Source of the DNA: Silene noctiflora
Taxonomy: Eukaryota; Streptophyta; Magnoliopsida; Caryophyllales; Caryophyllaceae
Direction of reading: 5' to 3'
DNA length: 26,525 nt
Assembly: GCA_009801015.1 (NCBI GenBank)
Contig: VHZZ01002954.1
Span: 21,645-48,169, forward strand
Translations under genes and position numbers: made by a program
Notes under the pieces: generated by a model
Told to the model about the DNA's origin: nothing
Seen by the model: the letters and a program-made list of their open reading frames with translations, nothing else
Databases searched by the model: none
Shown here: positions 8,512-16,395 of the stretch, piece by piece
Numbering within the stretch: position 1 is the stretch's first letter
Layout: each line of letters starts with the position of its first letter

Positions 8512-8527
8512 CAGAATTGGCGTAGTG
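8512..8527 (-). repeat. Right terminal sequence CACTACGCCAATTCTG
   Basis: On the minus strand the element begins CACTACGCC at 8527. It is followed on the + strand by TAG (8528-8530), which matches TAG at 3963-3965. This is the main evidence for CACTA membership. Confidence 0.75.
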
Positions 8528-8530
8528 TAG

Positions 8531-9721
8531 TCATTCCCTTCAACAACACTAGGGTTATTGACGGTGAATTCTTCAAATGTAAAGGGTAAGGTGGAGTAAC
8601 GAGGGTAGAGGAGCCTTCTTGGGGATCATGTTTCTTGCTTATGATTGACTTTGCTTGATGAGAAATGGGAAGAAGGTAGTTACCTCAGTTTACATTGATA
8701 CGCCAAATCTTACTTGGCAAGATCAAGGACATTGAATCCTTAGTAAGCCACCTATAATTCCCGGTTACATTGTTGTCGTTCACCCAATAAAATTTTCTCA
8801 CTATATGTGCTCATATCAAGAAGGTTTCCTGCTCTAACTGGCTTGTAAGCCTTGTTATCATTGAACTGCAAATTGAAGTGCTTAGCCAATTTTGTTATCA
8901 AGTCGCCATTGACAATATAGGCCGTGTTGTCTTTCCCCAATTGGATATCCTTCCACCTTTCAAGCAACAATTGGAGGATATCGTATCTTGATTTGTAGTC
9001 TCCATGGGCATTGACATGTGATTCAAGGTAAGCAAGGTCCAATTTCGAGAATACATTTGCTTCCTTTCGGGCAATAAGAGTGTTGGTAATAGAACGATGC
9101 CAATACCGGAAAACAGGATGGTGAACATACAAGGCATGACACTCTTTATAGAAAGTAAAGTCCCGGCCGACAGTCACTTTCCAAATGGATTTAGCATCAA
9201 AATTATGAGGTTTCTTAGTGAATCTCCATTGGCTTTCAAGGCCAAAAACCTCACCAAAACTTGATTTGTTCATTCTCCTTGAAACATTTTCGAGTCGGAA
9301 CTCGACATACCTTCGATCCTCAACCTCAGGTAGTTTTAATGAACTAATAAATTCCAATTTAAGGGAGGGGTAGGTCAACTCATTCATGTTAAACAATGTA
9401 GACAATCCCATGGACCCAAAAAATGCCTTAGTTTGATCAAGGACACCCAATTTAGTCAAGGTATCATGGCATACGAACTTGGTAGCTATAAACTTCTTCT
9501 TAAAAAAGGATTCAAAAACATTCTTATGAGCAATATCAAGGAATTTTACCTCCAGGAAATCGATAAGTTGTTCAACTTCAGGTATGTTGGTAGTGGTGGC
9601 CTCCTCAATAACTTCATTGCTTCCCCTTTCTCGGATTACCAGAGCCTTAGATGCCAATACTATTTGTCTTTTGGACAAACTTTGAGAATTTGATGTTTGG
9701 TGTTGCCCTTTGTTCTTGCCA
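8531..9721 (-). pseudogene. Athila ORF-1 family part (fossil)
   Basis: Minus-strand coding region of the Athila ORF-1 family. The longest open stretch (8752-9678, 308 codons) has the family's recognisable pieces: a helical region (LIDFLEVKFLDIAHKNVF), LGVLDQTKAFFGSMGL, LTYPSLKLEF, YVEFRLENVSRRMNKSSFGE and a LARHFNLQF-like piece. It lies downstream of the spacer that follows gag and protease, where Athila elements carry an extra ORF of unknown, sometimes called envelope-like, function. The CACTA-like element is inserted in its 3' part. Broken; no native function is expected. Confidence 0.7.
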
Positions 9722-10794
9722 TCTTGAATACTCCTTGTAATTTGATGAAATTTGTATCAAAGTCTTGAATTTACTTGAATGCTCTTCCTTTCTTCCAATT
9801 TCAATTCCAAGACTAATTAATTAGGGATTTTCGAAATCCCTCAAACCCTAGAAATTGTTGGTTGAAGGTTGCTTTTAATGCTTAGAAAGGTGAAATGTTG
9901 ATAAAGGTGTGTTTTAATTTGTTTAGAAGCAATTTTGTGATGAAGAATGATGAATTTTGTTGAGTAATTGATGAATTTGATGTTGGGGTTTCGGTAGTGT
10001 GAGAAAAAAATTGTATTTGTGTTTGTAAAAATGAGGAATGAAGGGGGTTAAGTCGTGAAAATGGGAAGAAAACAGGAGGACTCGGGTGAGTTCTGCGGCA
10101 AGATAAATTCTTCAGAAATAAACTCGCACGAGTTCAGCAGGACTCGCACGAGTTGGTCATAAGCTCGCTCGAGCTGAGCAGAGCACGCTCGAGTTGGCTG
10201 GCAGGACTCTTTCTTTTGCTTCCTTTGTCTCCAACTCCCACGAGTTGAGGCCACTCGTGGGGATTCTTCCCTAGCACTTCCAATAATTCCTTTGTCGAAC
10301 TTCTTAACATTGGGTTGCGTTCCTTAGGCTCGTTTAGCCTAGGCATATGCTTCCCCACACTTTGTTTTTGCATTCTAAAAACTTAAAAACACAATTAGTA
10401 ACCTCCCTCACTTGCTCTCATGTTCATAATCTTGACAACAAAGCAAATAAATGCAATGAAAAAATTGAAATGAATTTGAAATAAATGCAAGTTAAGAAGT
10501 TAGTATATGTACAAATGGTGGTTTAAGGGAGGATTCCACAAAACTTTCCTCCATTTAAAGCTTTCAAGGGGGCATGTTGAGTATGTTATTGATGTTTCTC
10601 AATACCTCGTAGAATTAATCGAAAGTTTGCTCACATTGAAGGTAGAAGTCTTGTGTAGACCTCGTCATTTCATAGCTTCCATTCTCATAACTTCCATTGT
10701 CAAAGTCGTAGTGACAAGGAGCTACGTGGTCTTGGCTTAGGATCATTGTGTTTCTGACATAGGGATTGACTAGTCCTTCAAACTCGTAATCCCA
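9722..10794 (-). other. Athila spacer between protease and ORF-1 parts
   Basis: There is no convincing gene. On the minus strand it holds a CAAAGTGTGGGGAAGC block (about 10349-10364), typical of Athila inter-ORF spacers, then a palindrome array (10080-10262), then a leader ending at the ORF-1 part. The small frames at 10048-10373 and 10507-10740 are not supported as genes. Confidence 0.5.
10080..10262. repeat. Phased palindrome array, CTCGCACGAG type, internal
   Basis: Units begin at 10081 (CTCGGGTGAG), 10122 (AACTCGCACGAGTT, 10121-10134), 10143 (CTCGCACGAG), 10164 (AGCTCGCTCGAGCT, 10162-10175) and 10184 (ACGCTCGAGT), i.e. spaced about 20-21 bp or a multiple of it. A further CAACTCCCACGAGTTG lies at 10231-10246. 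Linkers contain GCTG or CAGC. The same type of array, followed by a similar pyrimidine-rich tail, occurs in the Athila LTR at 14880-14934. Confidence 0.75.
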
Positions 10795-11720
10795 CTAGTC
10801 ACTAACTTCCTTCACTTCTTCCCCTTTGTTGAGAGGACTATGGGTAGGCATAGTCTTTTTTTCATTCTTTTGGCCTTCAAGGCCTCCATCGGTGCTTGTC
10901 ATTGAAAGTGAGATTTTCAAACTCTCATTTTTGGTGTTGTCTTGAAAGACTCCTAGCTCTCTGAATAGAGTTATTTCAATATCATCGACCTCCTTCCTCC
11001 AATCGGGCAATGTCCCTCTATCTTTCCCACTGGGGATTTCATCCTTGGTAGGCTTTGTAGTGGAGGATTCCGAATTATTTTTCCCTCCTTTCTGATTGTA
11101 ATGATCAACCATGAAGCATGGTTCATTCAAGTTTGGTTCTCTCATTGTTTTGTCAAGGTTGAATGTTATCTTCTCATCACCAACTTCAAGGGTAAGCATA
11201 TCGTTCTTAGCATTAATTACTGCTCTGGTGGTGTATAGAAATGGTCTTCCCAAAATAATGGGTATATTAGAGTCTTCTTACATGTCCACTATGACAAAGT
11301 CTACCGATATGAAGAATTTTACGACTCTTACCGGCACATCTTCCCATACTCCTAGTGCTTTCTTCGTGGTACGATTCGCCATTTGCAATGTCATGCTAGT
11401 ACACTTTAATTCCTCTACCCCTAGCTTTTCACATACCGAGTATGGTATGACACTTACACTAGCACCTAAGTCACATAGCGCCTTGTCAATGGTAGTGTCA
11501 CCAATGGTACATAGGATAGAAAAACATCTCGGATCTTTAAGCTTGGGTGGGAATTTTCCTGAATGATGGCACTACTTATGCCGGTGAAAGCAATAGTCTC
11601 TGACCTATTAATGGACCTCTTCTCGGTAAGAATATCCTTCATGTATTGTGTATAAGTCGGGACATGAGTAATGAGTTTCGTGAATAGGATAGAAACCTCC
11701 AAGTTTTCCACAATTTCCAT
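10795..11720 (-). pseudogene. Athila protease part (fossil)
   Basis: The minus strand encodes an aspartic-protease-like region with the family's hallmark DLGASVSVIP (around 11440-11475) and the downstream IPIILGRPFL/TTRAVINA segment that closes the retropepsin fold in Ty3/gypsy elements. After it comes a polar linker rich in Lys, Glu and Ser. No reverse transcriptase follows. Fossil part of the Athila element. Confidence 0.7.
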
Positions 11721-13624
11721 GAATCTCCTAAGTTGTTCATCAACCTAAGGCTTGGCATGACAACTTGGAAAGGGTAGCTTAATCACCATGGGGTCCCTTT
11801 TAACTTCCTTGCCCTTTTCTTCATTTCTTCTCTTCAATGATTCATTTGTAGTACGCTATACTATTTTGGTGTTCTTCTTCAATGGTTCCGGCTCATTCCT
11901 TTCTCTCAACTCTCCATCTTGCATCCCTTCCCTTGACTTAGAACTTACCTCAACAATATCCTCTTCAATTGGCTCCTTAGGTCCCTCACAGTGTATACCA
12001 CTCCTTAAGTGAATGGCATTGATAGTTTCATTTCTTGTAGTTGGATTACCTTGAGGTGATAATTGTCCCTTTTGTCTTTGTGAGCTTGAAGATGACAATT
12101 ATGTCAATTGAGTTTTCATCATCTTGTTATGAGCAAGGATGTTGTTGATGGTGATGTCCTTGGCTTGACTATCCTTTTGCATTTGAGCAAAGAAAACTTG
12201 TTGATTCTTTTGCATTTACAAAACCACTTTTTGAACATCAAAAGCTTGATCATTGGATTGGTTGTAAGATGCTTGGCTTTTAAATCCTTGGTTGTAGAAA
12301 GGTCTTTGAATTGGATTTCTCATTGGTGGTGGGGTGTATGGTGCTGGATTTTGAATGTTTTGGCTTTTGTATGAGAGGCTGGGATGGAATTTGCTATTTT
12401 AGTAAAAATTTGAGTAAGGGGTGCCATTCTTGTACGCTTGGAATGCCTTCACTTGCTCGATTGTTACCCTACACTCTTGTTGAGTATGTCCCAAAGTTCC
12501 ACAACTTTCACACACACCATTGGGAATAAAAGGTGCTACCGTCATCGTATTGACATGTTGAGATGATTGTTGCTTAGGTGAATTAGAGGCTTCATTTATC
12601 ATGGCCATAACTTTATCAAATTTCAAGTTCATTGTGTCGATGTGAGAACACATTTGTGCACTCAAATCAGGACTCATCAATTGTGTGACAGAGTCCACAT
12701 CATGTCTCCCTCCTCTAGTGGCTTTTCGTGGCCGTCTATATTGGGAATTATGGACCGCTATTTCCTCTATTTTGGTCCAAGTTTGGTTGTCATCAACTTC
12801 GGTAAACCTCCCATTAGATTGACCCCATATTGAGAACATTCCTTGAGTCTTTAAATAATCCATTCCAAAATTGTTGGACTAAGAACCACTCGGCTAACCC
12901 ATGATGAGGGCAAGAGCGGCATGTAGCTTGGAATCTTTCCGAAGCCTCATATAGAGACTCCTCATCTCTTTGTTTGAACCCGGTGATTTGGGCTCTAAGC
13001 ATGTTGGTCTTTTGGGGTGGGTAGAACTTCTTATAAAAGGCAAGTGCTAACTTTTTCCGAGAATCGATGCCAAGGGTAGCCTTGTCTAGACTCTTCAACG
13101 ATTATTTGGCGGTTCCGATTAAGGAAAAATGAAATAACACCCATCGAATTTGGTCTTGTTTTACACCCATTTGAGAGATAACATCGCAATAGTCACAAAA
13201 GGTCTCCATGTGAAGATGTGGATCCTCACTAGGCATTCCTCCGAATTGACTTCTTTCAACAAGTTGTATAAAAGCAGACTTCGCTATTAAATTTATGGTC
13301 AAGTCAGCGGATGTTGGAGTACAATTAGGTAGGTTCTCCTCGGTTGGTATGGAATGAGATGAAAATTTAGGCATGATTGGTTGGTTTTGTGGTTGGTTTG
13401 GTATTTTTGCTTTCTCCTTGTCTTGCAAAAGTATTGGTAAAATCAAATCTTCCCACTTGAACAATTCCTACGTCCACAAGTCCTTTAATACCTAAGTTTG
13501 GTTCCTCCATTGTTGAAGTAGAAGCACCCCTAAAGGCTCTCCTTATACCTCTCAACGTTTCTCTCAATCTCGTGATCAATGGGTAGGTAATTACCTTGTA
13601 TCTCCTAAGCATGCAAAATATCAA
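11721..13624 (-). pseudogene. Athila gag part (fossil)
   Basis: Minus-strand gag of Athila type. From the N-terminal side: an Asn/Pro/Gln-rich leader, GGMPSEDPHLHMETFCDYCD, the conserved SRKKLALAFYKKFYPPQKT and DEESLYEASERFQATCRSCP with HHGL, then a zinc-knuckle-like CESCGTLGHTQQEC and a Gln/Asn-rich linker. These give a firm family assignment. Gag forms the particle shell in intact relatives; this copy is broken. Confidence 0.8.
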
Positions 13625-13726
13625 ACACTAGAAAAGAAGTAGAACCTCCTCGAGGAATTGGCTTTCTCAAGGAAAAGAAAGACACAACTAAAAACAATAA
13701 ATGATAACGATTCAACAATACATCGT

Positions 13727-13743
13727 CCCCGGAAACGGCACCA
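13727..13743 (-). other. Primer-binding site of the Athila element
   Basis: The minus strand reads TGGTGCCGTTTCCGGGG, three bases inside the LTR end. It matches, with about two differences, the TGGCGCCGTTGCCGGGG site complementary to the 3' end of plant tRNA-Asp, which Athila-lineage elements use. It fixes the element's orientation as minus and marks the LTR on the right as the 5' one. Confidence 0.8.
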
Positions 13744-14737
13744 TTTTGATGGGAAGGCTTAGTCGCCACACTTTATCAAACAATATTTATATTGAACTAA
13801 CTAGCAAATAGCAAGTGGAGGTCGGATCCCAAAGGACGGGTTATCAAATGGTTAACAAAATGCAAGTAGTTATGTCTTTGTGTCACAAATTGGGTTGAGA
13901 TGAAAACTAGAATACTACAACGAAAATGTAAACAAGTGAAATAACAAAGGATGAAAGTAAACGTAGAGATGTAAACAATTGATTAAAGGCACTAGGGTGT
14001 CATGGGTTCATAGGGAAAATATGGTATGATCATAATAATGAATCCGGTAAGTGATTGTAGTTGTGTAGGGATCGAGTTCATTTATATCTTACAATCCCTA
14101 GGGAGACTTAGGTCTCGGAGTCGAGTTGATTTATAACTTACGACACCTACAACGACTTGGTTCTCCCTATTCAACACTATGCATGGTCTAACAATCATCG
14201 AGTTGATTTATGTCATACAAGTTTTGTTAAAGGGATAGAGAATCATGCTAGGTTGTCAATCAAGCATTTCATCAAATATAACATGTGCGTAAGTTGAAGA
14301 ACATAACAAAAAATCAATAATATGAACTCATCAAGCATAGATCTAACCCATGGTTACTCCCCTAATCCCCCACTAACCCGAACAAAATGACTACTCACAC
14401 ATCATCATGGTAAACATGTCATAAATGGTGTCGATCATCTTAACAAGCATAGACATGATGGTAGAATGAAACAATTAATAAAAGAGTAAGTAAATGATTA
14501 AGTAAAGAGTAAGAGGATTATACCAACTAAAGATGAACAAGGAAATGGAGGAATAATAGAAGAAAGCTTTGATTAATGATGAAGAGTTGTCAATTCTCCA
14601 CTCCAAAACCCAAGAATTCTTCAATTACAAACTAGATCTAAGATTGCTTGAATAACAAGGAAAGGATTAAGATGTAATTAAACTAATCTAAGCTAAGAGA
14701 GAGTCTCTAAGGATGTGTCTCTTTCTCTAATTACATA

Positions 14738-14749
14738 AGCTATTTATAC
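14738..14749 (-). promoter_or_regulatory. TATA box of the Athila LTR
   Basis: GTATAAATAGCT on the minus strand, a near-consensus plant TATA box in the U3/R region of the LTR, about 500 bp from its 5' end. The palindrome array lies about 130-190 bp upstream. Confidence 0.6.
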
Positions 14750-14879
14750 TAAGTACAAGTATTAGGGTAAACAAAGGGCTTAAATGACGATTAGGCCCCT
14801 TAATAAGATCCAAGGAAATGCTAGAGCCAGAGCAATTCATGGGAGTCCTTGCTTTGAAACAGAAAGCATCCTGGTGGGG

Positions 14880-14934
14880 AACTCGCACGAGTTGGGCTGG
14901 AACTCACACGAGTCAGGCTGAGCTCGGACTAGTC
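14880..14934. repeat. Phased palindrome array in the Athila LTR
   Basis: AACTCGCACGAGTT (14880-14893), AACTCACACGAGT (14901-14913) and AGCTCGGACTAGT (14921-14933) are spaced 20-21 bp, with GGCTG linkers. The unit, linker and pyrimidine-rich tail resemble the internal array at 10080-10262. Confidence 0.75.
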
Positions 14935-15251
14935 AGCCTGCAACTTCCTTGCTTTTTAGCCTTGTTGCCTCTCAACTCATGGGGGCTCCTTTTTATTGCC
15001 AAAATACTTCTTTTATCTACTATGGTCTTTATTCTAGGTCCCTTGTTGTTTCTTGGTGTTTAATGCGATCAATTTAGCTCTGAAATGCTCCGTGAATGCA
15101 AGGTTGGCACTCTTCTCCTACCAAAAGCACCAAAAAATCATAGAATAGCAAATAGGTAGCTAAAGATAAGAAACGACCATAATGCATACATAAAAGCATG
15201 TAGAATGAGGTTAATTAAGGGACTAAATGTACATGAATACGAGTCACATCA

Positions 15252-16105
15252 CCATGTGACACGGTATAGAGGTAAACATCACAAATTGCAACCAACAAAA
15301 CATTGGATAAGACAAAAGAGAAAATCCAAATTCGTGAAAAGGACAAGACACCCTTTCTGTCGGAGTTATGCTCGCGTCAAAAGGGCCTCGTCAAAATGAA
15401 CAATGCATAACACGATCAGAAGGATCGAGCCAAAACCGAACTTTGGCCTGAGATAGGGGCCTCTTTTCTCGCACAGAAGCTCGCGCCCCAACCCCCTCTA
15501 AGACCTTGGTCCAGCTGTGTTTGTGTTCATCCTCTCTTCATTTTATTATTTTATGTTTTTTCTTTTTCTCTTACTTTCTTATTACAATTTTTTCACTTTA
15601 TTTTACTTTTATTACAACCAATTTTTAACCATTTCCAAAAATCATCCTTAGTTGATTAAACCATGGCGGTTTATCCCGTGTTTCAATGGGATCTGTTGGT
15701 TAATTACAAATTCATGAGTATTTTAGCACTCTTTTTTTCACTTTTCCATTTTCCATTTATTTACATTTGCAAGCATTTTGGTCATATACATATTCACCCT
15801 TGGTTAACATACACCATGCGATAAGGCGATATTTACCCATGTTTATACCCATAATTATTTATTTTAATGGTCGTCTATCTTATTATATGAGGTACTTGTT
15901 ATATATTTCCTAGATGGGGGATTTTACCCCTCCAATATTATTTTAGTCATAAATGACTTAACTTACAATTATTGTGGATTAACAGGTGATGGGCCGATGC
16001 ATTACGAATTACTGAAGACAATAACAAAAGTGGTCTTTCTTCACTTAAGCGGATCAATGAGCGCTAAGTGGATTTTCACGTAGGATAAAATTGCAAACAA
16101 GATAG
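15252..16105. other. LTR/UTR-like repetitive flank, left side
   Basis: No gene. A GC-richer part (15400-15530, with TCGCGCCCCAACCCCC) is followed by pyrimidine-rich and AT-rich sequence. Two blocks, ACCATGGCGGTTTATCCCG...TAATTACAAA (15664-15710) and TTGGTTAACATACACCATG (about 15803-15821), reappear in diverged form in the same order and spacing at 25660-25830. This suggests one repeat family, possibly Tat/Retand-type LTR or UTR sequence. The assignment is tentative. Confidence 0.4.
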
Positions 16106-16136
16106 CATTAGTACAATTAAGGCAAATGACATCGCC
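16106..16136 (+). repeat. Left terminal inverted repeat
   Basis: CATTAGTACAATTAAGGCAA, then ATGACATCGCC. It pairs with 24407-24437 with about six mismatches over 31 bases. Confidence 0.7.
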
Positions 16137-16380
16137 ATAGTGGCATCGGTTCGAGAAAAAACCAATGCCAAATGTTATTTAAATATGTAATGACATCGGT
16201 TTCAATTAAAGAACCGATGCCAATAATGTATTTAAGTCATTGACATCAGTTGTATCTACATGACTGATGCCAATTTATAAATACTGCCATCGGGTTTCTA
16301 ATTAGAAATAATGGCATTTCGTTTTTAAAAAATGAGAAGATAAATGACATCGGTTGTTTGTTTGAACCGATGCCAATTGC
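16126..16380. repeat. Left subterminal hairpins (GGCATCGGTT/AACCGATGCC)
   Basis: Five inverted pairs in about 250 bp. The clearest are GACATCGGTTTC...GAACCGATGCC (16193-16222) and GACATCGGTTGTTTG...GAACCGATGCC (16347-16375). Pairs such as GGCATCGGTTCGAG...AACCAATGCC show base substitutions in one arm. Confidence 0.85.
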
Positions 16381-16395
16381 ATTATTAAAACAAAA

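Larger units (their letters stand above)
3966..8527 (-). mobile_element. CACTA-like non-autonomous DNA transposon carrying XS-domain genes
   Basis: The right end, read on the minus strand, begins CACTACGCCAATTCTG, a CACTA terminus. Clusters of CAACGGTT/AACCGTTG inverted pairs fill both subterminal regions, the usual binding-site pattern of CACTA elements. The left terminus is not a clean CACTA. The best candidate start is near 3966-3980, where CTTGGCGCTAAT weakly matches the right-end CACTACGCCAAT. There is no transposase. Instead there are three short minus-strand genes (XS-B at 7368-7902, a small Ser-tract protein at 6317-6684, XS-A at 4650-5204). The element is about 4.56 kb and lies inside the Athila ORF-1 part. 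Superfamily assignment is good; the exact left end is uncertain by about 20 bp. Confidence 0.75.
1469..15251 (-). mobile_element. Athila-type Ty3/gypsy element (fossil), interrupted by a CACTA-like insertion
   Basis: A minus-strand element read right to left: LTR (13747-15251), primer-binding site, gag, protease, spacer, Athila ORF-1 family part, acidic tail, then 3' non-coding sequence. It is clearly broken, in roughly ten or more places, and no reverse transcriptase, RNase H or integrase was recognised. A DNA transposon (3966-8527) sits inside it, and the Tekay-like LTR abuts its left side, which suggests it is older than both. The 3' LTR is not in the window, so LTR divergence cannot be used for dating. 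Confidence 0.8.
13747..15251 (-). mobile_element. 5' LTR of the Athila element
   Basis: About 1505 bp. On the minus strand it begins TGATGTGACTCG and ends CCTTCCCATCA, giving the perfect inverted ends TGATG/CATCA, three bases from the primer-binding site. Length and ends fit Athila LTRs. It contains a TATA box (14738-14749) and a palindrome array (14880-14934) upstream of it. No coding sequence is supported; the frames at 14818-15063 and 15205-15399 are chance. The partner 3' LTR is not in the window. Confidence 0.8.

Noticed and set aside
11111-12529. Several plus-strand frames opposite the Athila gag and protease parts
   Set aside because: They are antisense shadows; the minus strand carries the clear family motifs.
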